64,000 nt of DNA from Saccharomonospora viridis DSM 43017 (lineage in GTDB: Bacteria > Actinomycetota > Actinomycetes > Mycobacteriales > Pseudonocardiaceae): assembly GCF_000023865.1 (NCBI RefSeq), contig NC_013159.1:2940001-3004000 (forward strand). Direction: 5' to 3'. Of this stretch, positions 27,128 through 35,621 are shown piece by piece; position 1 is the stretch's first letter, and every line of letters begins with the position of its first letter. Below the pieces are notes generated by a model. The model was given only the letters and a program-made list of their open reading frames with translations. It searched no databases and was not told the origin of the DNA. The translations under genes and the position numbers were made by a program.

Positions 27128-29880
27128 CCGGCTTTCGACGGTTCCGCCGGAGCATCGATCTCCCGCAGTCGTCGCGGTCCGGTATCGGGCCGCGACGGCG
27201 GCGGCCCCAACACGATCCGGGCATTGGTGACGAACGCGCCCTCCGGGGAGGCCAGCACGGGATCGAGTGACAACGACCGCACCTCAGGGTGGTCCTCGGC
27301 CAACGTCGAGACCCGCAACACCAGATCCTCCAACGCCTCGAGGTCGGTGGGTTCGTCACCGCGGTACCCCATGAGCAACGGCGCGGTCCGGGGCTCCCGC
27401 ACCAACGCGGCCGCGTCCACGTCCGTCAACGGCACCGCCCGGAACGCCTGATCACCGAGCAGGGCACTCACCACCCCCGACAGGGAGAACGACACGAGCG
27501 AACCGAACGACGGGTCGTCCTGCAGTCCGATGGCACACGACACACCCTTCGGCGCCATCCGCTGGACGTACACCTCGTCCCGACCGGAGACCTCACGCAG
27601 ATCGCGGTAGGCCACCCGCACCGCGTCCGCCGACGAGAGATCCAAGCGCACCCCGGCGAGATCGGGCCTGTCCCGCAAGGTGTCGTCGAACGCCTTGAGC
27701 GTCGTGGGGTAACCGAGCTCGTCGGCGGCCGCTACCGCGTCGTCCTCGCTGGACACCACACGAAACGGCACGACCTCGATGCCGTAGCACTCGAGCAACC
27801 GCACCATGTCGTCCACCGGCAGCACTACGTTGCGCCCGTCCCCGTGCTCGTCCACCAACTCCTGCACCAAGCGCTGAGCACGCTCCAGGTGCAATCCCGA
27901 AGGCCGCACGACCGTGCCCTGGGGGCGTCGCCGCCATTCGGCGTAACGCACAACCCTCGCCAACGCGTTCACCGCACGTTCCGGACTCGGATACGACGGG
28001 ATCGACCCGAACGCCACGGTGCCGTCGTCATCGGTGACGGCGAGCTCGTCGGGCACCCCCTCCGCGGCGAGGAACGTCGAGACGATGGGCTTCTCCAGGG
28101 TGGGGGACGTGGCCAACACCGTCTCCCGCAGCGCACGCGCATACGCGGTACCCGGGGTGGCCACCGGCGGCACGAACACGACGACGAGCGCATCCACGTC
28201 GGGTGATGCGAGGGCCCGCCCCACCGCGGCGGCGAAATCCTCCGGAGGCGCCTGCGAACCGACGTCCACGGGCTCGATCCCCAGTGTGAGCCCCTGCGCC
28301 CGCGCGGTGTCGGCCGCAAGAAGCGCAATCGCGGACGAGTTACCGACGATCCCGATCCGGGAACCGGCGGGCAACGGCTGGTTGGCGAACACCAGCGCCG
28401 TGTCGAACAACTGTGCCAGCGTGTCCACACGCACCACGCCGGCCTGTTCGAACAACGCCTGCACGCTCGACTCGTCGATTTCGGTGGAGGTCGCCGCGAG
28501 CTGGGGCCGCACCGCGTGCCTCCCCGATTTCACCGCCACGATCGGTTTGCTCCGCGCCAACCGTCGGGCAAGCCGCGCGAACTTACGCGGGTTACCGAAC
28601 GACTCCAGGTACAGCAACACCACGTCGGTACGCGGATCGGTCTCCCAATACTGCAGCAGGTCGTTGCCGGACACGTCAGCGCGGTTGCCTGCCGAGACGA
28701 ACGTGGACAATCCGAGGCCCCGTGCCTCCGCGTCGGCGAGGATCGCGATCCCCAACGCTCCCGACTGGCAGAAGAACCCCGTACGCCCACGCCGGGGTAG
28801 CCGCGGCGCCAACGTGGCGTTGAGCCGCACCGTCGGATCGGTGTTGAGCACCCCGAGCGCATTCGGCCCCACCACACGCATCCCGTGCGCCCGAGCCGCC
28901 TTCACCAACCGCAGCTCGGCATGCAGACCATGCGGCCCGGACTCGGCGAATCCGGCCGAGACGATCACCAGCGCCTGGACGCCCTTGGCCAGCGCGCCGT
29001 CGAGTACCGCCTCCACCTCGTCGGCGGGCACGGCCACGACGGCCAGGTCCACCGGCCCCGGAATCTCCAGCACCGATTTGTAGGCGCGCACCCCCCGCAC
29101 CGCCACATGCTCGGGGTTCACCGGATACACCGGCCCGGCGAAGTCCGCGGCCAACAGGTTCGACAACACCGCGTAGCCGATCTTGGTGGAGTCGGTGGAC
29201 GCGCCGATCACCGCCACCGAACGCGGGTGCAACAGGTTGTGCACGCTACGCGCCTCCGCGGCCTGCTCCCTGGCCCTCGCCACGGCCACCGACTCCTCGG
29301 TGGGGTCGATGTCGAGCTCCAGATGCAGCAGCCCTTCCTCGAAAGCACGACTCACCCGGTAACCCGCGTCCCGGAACACCCTCGTCATCGCCGTGTTCTC
29401 GGTCAAAACCTCGGCCACGAAGCGACGCAACCCACACTCCGAAGCCGCTGCCGCGAGATGTTCGAGCAGGATCGACCCCAACCCCCGCCCCTGATGCGCG
29501 TCGTCCACCACGAACGCCACCTCCGCCGAGGCCTCGTCGATGCGCTCGTAACGGCCGACCGCCACGATGTCGTCACCCAACAACGCCACGAACGCCACCC
29601 GGTTGTAGTGGTCGACCGTGGTGAACCGCTTCAGGTCCCGTGGCGGGATCCGGGGATATGCACCGAAATAGCGCAGGTACCGGGTACGTTCGGACAACCG
29701 CGCGTGCAGAGCCACGATGCGATCGGCGTCGGTGGGCACGATCGGCCGCAGATGCACCGTCCTGCCGTCGACCAGTACGACATCGGCCTCCCAGCGTCGG
29801 GGGTAGTCGAACGGATCGCGGCCGCCGGTCCGCTCCTCGTTCGGCGCGCCGTCCGCTGTACCGTCAGCCATCGGGGCCAT
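27100..29880 (-). CDS. PatA-like protein lysine acetyltransferase (GNAT plus NDP-forming acyl-CoA synthetase-like domains)
   Basis: A 926-residue fusion. Residues about 25-195 are a GNAT domain with the acetyl-CoA loop HQGRGLGSILLEHL. From about 210 comes a CoA-binding Rossmann domain (RSVAVIGASTDSTKIGYAVL), then a ligase-CoA domain (GFFCQSGALGIAILADAEARGLG in outline) and a C-terminal ATP-grasp domain (from about 690, with QRMAPKGVSCAIG). GNAT at the N-terminus is the actinobacterial order, as in Streptomyces PatA, where the enzyme acetylates acyl-CoA synthetases; in Salmonella Pat it is C-terminal. It starts 11 bases after acuC, so acetylase and deacetylase share an operon. The target is not shown by the sequence. 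Confidence 0.88.
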   Translation of the reverse strand: MAPMADGTADGAPNEERTGGRDPFDYPRRWEADVVLVDGRTVHLRPIVPTDADRIVALHARLSERTRYLRYFGAYPRIPPRDLKRFTTVDHYNRVAFVALLGDDIVAVGRYERIDEASAEVAFVVDDAHQGRGLGSILLEHLAAAASECGLRRFVAEVLTENTAMTRVFRDAGYRVSRAFEEGLLHLELDIDPTEESVAVARAREQAAEARSVHNLLHPRSVAVIGASTDSTKIGYAVLSNLLAADFAGPVYPVNPEHVAVRGVRAYKSVLEIPGPVDLAVVAVPADEVEAVLDGALAKGVQALVIVSAGFAESGPHGLHAELRLVKAARAHGMRVVGPNALGVLNTDPTVRLNATLAPRLPRRGRTGFFCQSGALGIAILADAEARGLGLSTFVSAGNRADVSGNDLLQYWETDPRTDVVLLYLESFGNPRKFARLARRLARSKPIVAVKSGRHAVRPQLAATSTEIDESSVQALFEQAGVVRVDTLAQLFDTALVFANQPLPAGSRIGIVGNSSAIALLAADTARAQGLTLGIEPVDVGSQAPPEDFAAAVGRALASPDVDALVVVFVPPVATPGTAYARALRETVLATSPTLEKPIVSTFLAAEGVPDELAVTDDDGTVAFGSIPSYPSPERAVNALARVVRYAEWRRRPQGTVVRPSGLHLERAQRLVQELVDEHGDGRNVVLPVDDMVRLLECYGIEVVPFRVVSSEDDAVAAADELGYPTTLKAFDDTLRDRPDLAGVRLDLSSADAVRVAYRDLREVSGRDEVYVQRMAPKGVSCAIGLQDDPSFGSLVSFSLSGVVSALLGDQAFRAVPLTDVDAAALVREPRTAPLLMGYRGDEPTDLEALEDLVLRVSTLAEDHPEVRSLSLDPVLASPEGAFVTNARIVLGPPPSRPDTGPRRLREIDAPAEPSKAGQNAAGSTA

Positions 29881-29891
29881 GGGCTTTCACC

Positions 29892-31073
29892 TCAGTCCCT
29901 CGGATCGTCGGGGTCCAGTCCGTACATCGGGAACACGGCACGGCGCGTATCCCTGACGGCACTGTCCACGGGGTCGCCGGAACCGTCGCCCCAGCGTGAG
30001 AAGACCGGCTCCGCACCATCTGAACTCTCGGTCATACTCGTGGGCACCTCCGCCCCGGGCGCCATCGCCAGCACCTGCTCGGTCCACGCTCTGGGCAACG
30101 GTGTCCTCGGGTCCACGTCCCGATCCAACACCGTCGCCAACAGATGTGTCCACGACCGCGGCACGACCCGGATCAACTGGTAACCACCACCGCCCACGGC
30201 CAACCATCGCCCTTCGGCATGGGTGTCCGCGAGTTCCCGCAACGTCCGGTAGATGGCCCGATGCCCGTCCACCGTCAGCGACAGATCGGCCAGCGGGTCC
30301 TCCTCGTGCGAGTCCACACCGCATTGCGTCACCAAAAGCTGCGGGCGAAACGCCGCCAACACCGACGGCACCACGGCGTGGAAAGCCCGCAACCATCCCG
30401 CATCCCCGGTCTGCGGCGGCAGGGGGATGTTGACCGCTCTGCCCTCCGCCTCCCCTTCCCCGATCTCACCCGAGTAGCCCGTGCCGGGAAACAACGTGAA
30501 CGGATGTTGATGCAACGAGACGGTGAGCACGCGCGGATCACCGTAGAAGGCGGCTTGCACGCCGTCACCGTGGTGCACGTCGGTGTCGATGTAGGCGATG
30601 CGGTCGAAACCGTGGTCGAGCAGCCAGGAGATCGCCACGACACAGTCGTTGTAGACGCAGAACCCCGAGGCACGGTCCCGCATCGCGTGATGCAGGCCGC
30701 CCGCGATGTTCACCGCCCTTCGCGCCTTACCCTCCGCGATGCATCGCGCCCCCAACAGCGTCGAACCGACCACGAGTGACGAGGCTTCGTGCATGTCGGT
30801 GAACACGGGGTTGTCGGGTGTGCCCAAGCCGTAACCGACGTCCCAGCCCGCCATCGGCGCCTGTTTGACCGCCTCCACGTATTCAGCGGTGTGTGCGCGG
30901 TACAGCTCTTCGGCCTGCACCGGGTCCGGTACCAGCAGCGGCACGTCCTGCAACACGCCGAGCGCGGTGGCCAATCGGACCGTCAGGTCCAGGCGCACGG
31001 GATTGAACGGGTGGTCGCTACCGAAGTTGTAGGCGAGGAGGGCGGAATCCCAGACAACGGCCGAGCTCGACAT
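29892..31073 (-). CDS. acuC: AcuC-type class I protein deacetylase
   Basis: A 393-residue zinc-dependent deacetylase of the histone deacetylase/AcuC family. It has the GGLHHAMRDRASGFCVYND catalytic region, the YIDTDVHHGDGVQAAFY loop with the zinc ligands (Asp and His), LHQHPFTLFPGTG, and TQCGVDSHEEDPLADL with the third ligand. AcuC homologues reverse acetylation of acetyl-CoA synthetase. The ATG at 31073 is chosen (MSSSAVVWDSALLAYNFG); a start 13 codons upstream at 31112 is possible. Immediately upstream of the PatA-like gene. Confidence 0.93.
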   Translation of the reverse strand: MSSSAVVWDSALLAYNFGSDHPFNPVRLDLTVRLATALGVLQDVPLLVPDPVQAEELYRAHTAEYVEAVKQAPMAGWDVGYGLGTPDNPVFTDMHEASSLVVGSTLLGARCIAEGKARRAVNIAGGLHHAMRDRASGFCVYNDCVVAISWLLDHGFDRIAYIDTDVHHGDGVQAAFYGDPRVLTVSLHQHPFTLFPGTGYSGEIGEGEAEGRAVNIPLPPQTGDAGWLRAFHAVVPSVLAAFRPQLLVTQCGVDSHEEDPLADLSLTVDGHRAIYRTLRELADTHAEGRWLAVGGGGYQLIRVVPRSWTHLLATVLDRDVDPRTPLPRAWTEQVLAMAPGAEVPTSMTESSDGAEPVFSRWGDGSGDPVDSAVRDTRRAVFPMYGLDPDDPRD

Positions 31074-31162
31074 GGCACCCGAGCTTAGGCGTGTACCGTC
31101 CTGTTTGGCCATGAGAACGTTGCGGGACCGCGGGCGTGCCCCGCACCGGTCCACAGCCGTGC

Positions 31163-32005
31163 TCAGCCGGGTTGCGGCCCTGTGGCGACCGGCCTGTCCG
31201 GGTCGGCGACCCAGTTCGACCACGAACCCGCGTACAGAGCCGCGGGCCGCGGGTGTCCCGCGAGTTCCAAAGCGAGCACGACCGAACACGCCGTGATCCC
31301 GGACCCGCAGTACACCCCCACGGGGGTCTCCGGTCCGACGCCGAGTTCGGCGAAGTGTCGTGCCAGTTCCTCGGCCGAACGCCACCGACCGTTCTCGTCG
31401 AGGTGCTCGGTGAACGGCGAATTGATCGCCCCGGGCACATGTCCGGCCTTCGGGTCCACCGGTTCCACCTCACCCGTATACCGCTGCGGAGCGCGAGCAT
31501 CGAGCAACACACCGCTGCGGGCCAGTGACGCGGCGTCATCGGCATCGAGGACAGGCAGCGCCCCCGGCCGGATCACGACATCACCCGGCTCGGGTCGGAC
31601 GATGTTCGTCTCGACCGGGCGGCCCTCCGCCGACCACGCGGCGAAACCACCGTCGAGCACCGCCACCCGACGATGTCCACCCCACCTCAACAACCACCAC
31701 GCCCTCGCCGCCACGGAACCGTCCCCGTCGTCATAGACCACCACGGGTCGGGAACCGCTCACCCCGGCGGCACGTAACGTGCGTTGCAAAACGGCCGGTT
31801 CGGGCAGCGGATGTCTACCCTCGATACCAGGCTTTCCCGATAGTTCGGTGTCCACGTCCACGAACACAGCTTCCGGAACGTGTCCTCTCTCGTAGGAATC
31901 ACGTCCCGACGGACCGGTGAGACGCCAACGCACGTCGAGCACTGTCGGAGGGTGATCGGAGTCGAGTAAGTCGGCGAGTTCGGCAGTCGAGATAACGGGT
32001 CGCAT
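31163..32005 (-). CDS. Two-domain sulfurtransferase (rhodanese, SseA type)
   Basis: A 280-residue enzyme with two rhodanese domains. The N-terminal one is inactive (VVVYDDGDGSVAARAWWLLRW, Asp in place of Cys). The C-terminal one holds the active-site loop YCGSGITACSVVLAL with the persulfide Cys. CGSGxTA is typical of thiosulfate or 3-mercaptopyruvate sulfurtransferases. Start ATG at 32005 (MRPVISTAELADLLD). It is divergent from ideR, 116 bases apart. Confidence 0.9.
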   Translation of the reverse strand: MRPVISTAELADLLDSDHPPTVLDVRWRLTGPSGRDSYERGHVPEAVFVDVDTELSGKPGIEGRHPLPEPAVLQRTLRAAGVSGSRPVVVYDDGDGSVAARAWWLLRWGGHRRVAVLDGGFAAWSAEGRPVETNIVRPEPGDVVIRPGALPVLDADDAASLARSGVLLDARAPQRYTGEVEPVDPKAGHVPGAINSPFTEHLDENGRWRSAEELARHFAELGVGPETPVGVYCGSGITACSVVLALELAGHPRPAALYAGSWSNWVADPDRPVATGPQPG

Positions 32006-32121
32006 ATCCCCTATCCTGCCTGCACCTACCTGGTACTGGCGGCGCATGGGAATCCCGGCTCGCCTGCCCTCAGCGCCGGTACCAGCGACTACCATAAGTA
32101 AGGCGAACAAAGGGGACAGGC

Positions 32122-32817
32122 GTGAACGATCTCATCGACACTACCGAGATGTACTTGCGCACCATCTTCGAGCTCGAGGAGGAGGGTGTCGTACCGCTGC
32201 GCGCCCGCATAGCGGAGCGTCTGCAGCAGAGCGGCCCCACCGTGAGCCAGACGGTGGCGCGCATGGAACGCGACGGACTGGTGGTCGTCGCTGACGACCG
32301 GCACCTCAAACTCACCGAGCACGGCCGCGAACTGGCGGTCGCGGTCATGCGGAAGCATCGGCTTGCCGAACGACTGCTCGTTGACGTCATCGGACTGGAA
32401 TGGGAGCAGGTGCACAACGAGGCGTGTCGTTGGGAACACGTCATGAGCGAGGCGGTGGAACGCAAACTCGTCACGCTGCTGGGAAATCCGACGACGTCGC
32501 CGTACGGTAACCCGATCCCGGGCCTCGACAAGCTCGAGGCGGGCAAGCCGGCGCCGCCCGCCGAAGCCGACTTGGTACGGCTCGATGAGGTCGCCAAGTC
32601 CGGCGGTGGGCAGGTGGAGATCCGGCGGATCGCCGAGCACGTGCAACTCGACGAGGAGCTCATGGGCAAGCTGCGTTCGGTCGGGGTCGTGCCCGGAGGC
32701 ACGGTGAAGGTCGGCAAGATCGCCAATGGGGACCCCACCGTGGAGGTGTCCAACGGCACCACGTCCGCTCACATTCCCGCATCGGCCCTGCATGCCGTAC
32801 TCGCACAGGTTCGCTGA
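32122..32817 (+). CDS. ideR: Iron-dependent repressor IdeR (DtxR family)
   Basis: A 230-residue regulator. It has the winged-helix N-terminus ([21 protein letters not shown]), the metal-binding dimerisation domain and a C-terminal SH3-like domain. All residues known to bind metal in DtxR are at the same positions: Met10, His79, Glu83, His98, Cys102, Glu105 and His106. The SH3-like domain ([14 protein letters not shown]) is complete, which supports an IdeR/DtxR rather than MntR identity. It would repress siderophore and iron-uptake genes when Fe2+ is bound; no iron box was found in this window. Confidence 0.95.
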   Translation: MNDLIDTTEMYLRTIFELEEEGVVPLRARIAERLQQSGPTVSQTVARMERDGLVVVADDRHLKLTEHGRELAVAVMRKHRLAERLLVDVIGLEWEQVHNEACRWEHVMSEAVERKLVTLLGNPTTSPYGNPIPGLDKLEAGKPAPPAEADLVRLDEVAKSGGGQVEIRRIAEHVQLDEELMGKLRSVGVVPGGTVKVGKIANGDPTVEVSNGTTSAHIPASALHAVLAQVR

Positions 32818-32836
32818 GAAACGACGGAACGGCGCA

Positions 32837-32853
32837 GCACGGCTATGCCGTGC
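32837..32853 (+). terminator. Short hairpin after ideR
   Basis: A perfect 7-bp stem (GCACGGC / GCCGTGC) with a 3-base loop lies 20 bases beyond the ideR stop. There is no T-run, so it is only a possible terminator. Confidence 0.4.
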
Positions 32854-33310
32854 CCACGGATTCTTCCGGTTGGTTGCCCGGCCGGGAGCCGACCACCGTT
32901 CGGGTCCCGGCCGTTAGCGTCCCTCCCTCCACCGCCCCGTCCTCTTCCCCCGTCATCTCCGCCCGGTTCGTCCGCACCGCCCACATATCGATGGAGGCGT
33001 CACCGGCGGGTGATCGACTCGACAACCGCCACGATGGCTGTACTGGCTGTTCGTGGTCCTCTACACCACATGACCCGTCGGCATCCGGTGTTGTCCTGAC
33101 AGTCGTTGCTCCCCACTTCTCGCGCCCCTCTCGTGGAACACGTCGGAACTCACCGGACGAACACGGTCGTGTTGGCCGCGGGCGTGTCGGGCAAGAAACA
33201 AACCCGGGAGGACGTCCGTTGTCCCATACGACATCTCCAGCGGCCGGCGGCTACCACCCCGCTCCGTAGGACCGGAAGTGAGGGGTGCACACTGTCGCCT
33301 CGTAGACACT
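32854..33310. other. Intergenic region between ideR and galE with no clear gene
   Basis: About 460 bases. Short open frames exist on both strands (one of 60 codons on the minus strand at 32843-33025) but none has a convincing ribosome-binding site or recognisable protein. I see no RNA gene. The 3' end leads into a palindrome near galE. Confidence 0.5.
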
Positions 33311-33320
33311 GAAACGTTTC
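33311..33320. promoter_or_regulatory. GAAACGTTTC palindrome, possible LacI-family operator
   Basis: The 10-bp perfect palindrome GAAACGTTTC, in the context CTGAAACGTTTCCC, resembles the core of LacI/GalR-type operators with a central CG. It lies 57 bases before the galE ATG, within plausible promoter distance. It could also be chance. Confidence 0.4.
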
Positions 33321-33377
33321 CCGTTCGAGAAAGGGCCCGCACGAATGCCCATCGAGAGCACGACGTCGAGCACGCCC

Positions 33378-34343
33378 ATGAAACTGATCGTCACGGGTGG
33401 CGCAGGCTATATCGGCAGTGTGTGCACGGCTCGCCTACTCGAAGCGGGGCACGAGGTCACAGTGGTCGACGACCTGTCCACCGGCCATGCCGACGCCGTG
33501 CCCGAAGGCGCTCGATTCGTGCAGGGCGACGCAGCCGAGGTCGCGAGCACTCTGCTCGCCGAAGGCTTCGACGGTGTTCTGCACTTCGCCGCGAAAAGCC
33601 TGGTCGGTGAGTCGATGCAGGACCCCGGTGCCTATTGGCGCGGCAACGTACTCACTTCCCTTCGTCTTCTCGAGGCGATGCGGACACACGGCGTTCAGCG
33701 GCTGGTGTTCTCCTCGACAGCGGCGACGTACGGTGAGCCGGAGACGACACCGATCCCGGAAACCGCTCCCACGGCTCCGACCAACACGTACGGCGCGACC
33801 AAACTCGCCATCGACCACGCCATCACCAGCTACGCGCGTGCTCATGGCCTGGCGGCCGTGAGCCTGCGCTACTTCAATGTCGCCGGCGCCTACGGCCGTT
33901 ACGGCGAACGGCACACCACCGAGACCCACCTGATCCCGTTGATCCTGCAGGTGGCGACCGGACACCGCGATCAGGTGTACATCTACGGCGACGACTACCC
34001 CACCGAAGACGGCACGGCCATCCGGGATTACATCCACGTGGTGGACCTCGCGGACGCGCATCTGCTCGCGCTCGCTCACGCCGAACCGGGCACGCACCAG
34101 ATCTTCAACCTGGGCAATGGCACCGGCTTCTCGGTGCGCCAGGTGATCGACGCCTGCCGCGAGGTCACGGGGCACCCCATCCCGGCCGTGGTGTCGCAGC
34201 GCCGGGCCGGCGACCCCGCCATCCTGGTGGCCTCCAGCGACAAGGCCCGACAGGTACTCGGCTGGAAGCCGCAGCACACCGATCTGCCGGGCATTGTCGC
34301 CGACGCCTGGGAATTCACCCGTCAGCGTCTGGAGAGGCAGTAG
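33378..34343 (+). CDS. galE: UDP-glucose 4-epimerase
   Basis: Interconverts UDP-glucose and UDP-galactose; 321 residues, an extended SDR. NAD-binding [21 protein letters not shown]; the catalytic Ser and Tyr-x3-Lys lie in [11 protein letters not shown] and [37 protein letters not shown] (in outline) is a GalE substrate-region signature. The ATG at 33378 (MKLIVTGG) is preferred; an in-frame ATG 11 codons upstream is also possible. It is convergent with the DUF4192 gene, 17 bases away. No other gal or Leloir genes lie beside it, so it may serve cell-wall galactan or exopolysaccharide supply. Confidence 0.95.
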   Translation: MKLIVTGGAGYIGSVCTARLLEAGHEVTVVDDLSTGHADAVPEGARFVQGDAAEVASTLLAEGFDGVLHFAAKSLVGESMQDPGAYWRGNVLTSLRLLEAMRTHGVQRLVFSSTAATYGEPETTPIPETAPTAPTNTYGATKLAIDHAITSYARAHGLAAVSLRYFNVAGAYGRYGERHTTETHLIPLILQVATGHRDQVYIYGDDYPTEDGTAIRDYIHVVDLADAHLLALAHAEPGTHQIFNLGNGTGFSVRQVIDACREVTGHPIPAVVSQRRAGDPAILVASSDKARQVLGWKPQHTDLPGIVADAWEFTRQRLERQ

Positions 34344-34360
34344 ACGATCACCGGCGTGTC

Positions 34361-35482
34361 TCACGGGCCGTCCGAGTCGCCGTCCTCGGCTTCGTGACAC
34401 CGAAAGCCGAGGACGGCGTCGTCCGGTGGGGCCTTCCAGATCGGACCGTTGTCGCTGGACCGGGCCAGACCGGCGAGCGTCTCCGGTGGTAAACCGTGAT
34501 CGAGCGCCTGGCTGAGCAACTGGGACAACACATGGCCGGGATCGGCGGCCCGCGCCACCGACAACGCCATTCCCGCGAGAGCACCCTCACCTCGCACGTA
34601 GGCCGAGTAGGCCAGCAGGGTCGCTGGTTCCGCACGCTCGGGCGCAGGCGTGTGCCGCGTCAGCAGAAGCCACAGCCGCTCCGCTGCGACGGCGTGGGCA
34701 CTGCCGACGGGTAGGGCCGTGGCAAGACACGCGTCGCGCACATCGGGCAGCGTGAGGCCGAGCGCCAGCTCCACCACCTCGGTGTCGGACGGTGCCAGTG
34801 TCCCCTTCCACGCCCGCGACAATGCTCTGCGCACCGCGACCCGTCCTCGGCGTATCGCCTCCGGTTCGTCGAGAGCGTCGACGACGGCACGCCGGTTCAG
34901 CATCGCCGCCCTGCGGTCCAGGACATCCTGTGCCACGGGATCGAGCTGACGTTGCATGGCGGCCCGGCTGCTGTGGGTCACCAACCCCGCATGTGTGGTC
35001 ACGGCCGCCAGCACCGTACTCCGCGGATCGGGCAGATACCCCGCACAACAGACGTCGTCATAACACCGCCATGGGGCCCCCGCCCGGATCGTCGGCACCC
35101 ACAGGGCGTGTTGTACAGGAAGCCCCGCCTTGCCGAAGACGTCCTTGACGGCGGTGACGACAGCGTCGGCGGGTGGGCCCGTCCCATCCGGACACCGTCC
35201 ACCCACGACGATGACGGTGACGGCGACCGAAGTGCGCAGGAGGGGTTCCACCAGCCGTGTGGCCAGTGTGATCTCGTTTCCGGGCGTGGGTAGATCTGCC
35301 CGCACGATGTTGCCGATGTGCGTTCCGGCCTCGCCTCGGTGACCGACCAGCACCACCGAATCGCTCGGTTCGAAGCCGAGTAGATGAGGGGTGGCCGCAA
35401 GCAAGTCCCCCGGATCCCTGAGATCGATCGTGGTCGTGTCCGCCGTGTCGTCCGTCGAATTCGGTCCTGTCGTGGAAGCCAT
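34361..35482 (-). CDS. DUF4192 domain protein
   Basis: A 373-residue cytoplasmic protein found across actinobacteria with no assigned function. The family start is clear: LRDPGDLLAATPHLLGFEPSDSVVLVGHRG (in outline), followed by the LATRLVEPLLRTSVAVTVIVVGG strand and a helical C-terminal half (WLLLTRHTPAPERAEPATLLAYSAYVRGEGALAG in outline). No membrane segment or catalytic motif was seen. A single-gene unit; the following gene on the same strand lies beyond galE. Confidence 0.85.
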   Translation of the reverse strand: MASTTGPNSTDDTADTTTIDLRDPGDLLAATPHLLGFEPSDSVVLVGHRGEAGTHIGNIVRADLPTPGNEITLATRLVEPLLRTSVAVTVIVVGGRCPDGTGPPADAVVTAVKDVFGKAGLPVQHALWVPTIRAGAPWRCYDDVCCAGYLPDPRSTVLAAVTTHAGLVTHSSRAAMQRQLDPVAQDVLDRRAAMLNRRAVVDALDEPEAIRRGRVAVRRALSRAWKGTLAPSDTEVVELALGLTLPDVRDACLATALPVGSAHAVAAERLWLLLTRHTPAPERAEPATLLAYSAYVRGEGALAGMALSVARAADPGHVLSQLLSQALDHGLPPETLAGLARSSDNGPIWKAPPDDAVLGFRCHEAEDGDSDGP

Positions 35483-35556
35483 GACTCCACGATGGCTGGA
35501 CGGGGGGCGATTTCGAGGGCCCGGCCGAAATCTGTGGATGACTTGACCTCAATGTG

Positions 35557-35587
35557 GACAACCGGGGCCTTCCAAGCCCCGGTTGTC
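35557..35587. terminator. Perfect 12-bp hairpin after the CocE-type gene
   Basis: GACAACCGGGGC-N7-GCCCCGGTTGTC, located 35 bases past the stop of the hydrolase gene at 35622 and 75 bases before the DUF4192 start on the same strand. The stem is strong but lacks a T-run, like many actinobacterial terminators. Confidence 0.7.
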
Positions 35588-35621
35588 GCTGAACCGTCGG
35601 TGAGGTGTGCTATGTGCGCCG

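Noticed and set aside
32843-33025. A 60-codon minus-strand frame between ideR and galE
   Set aside because: No ribosome-binding site or recognisable family; codon positions do not show strong coding bias.
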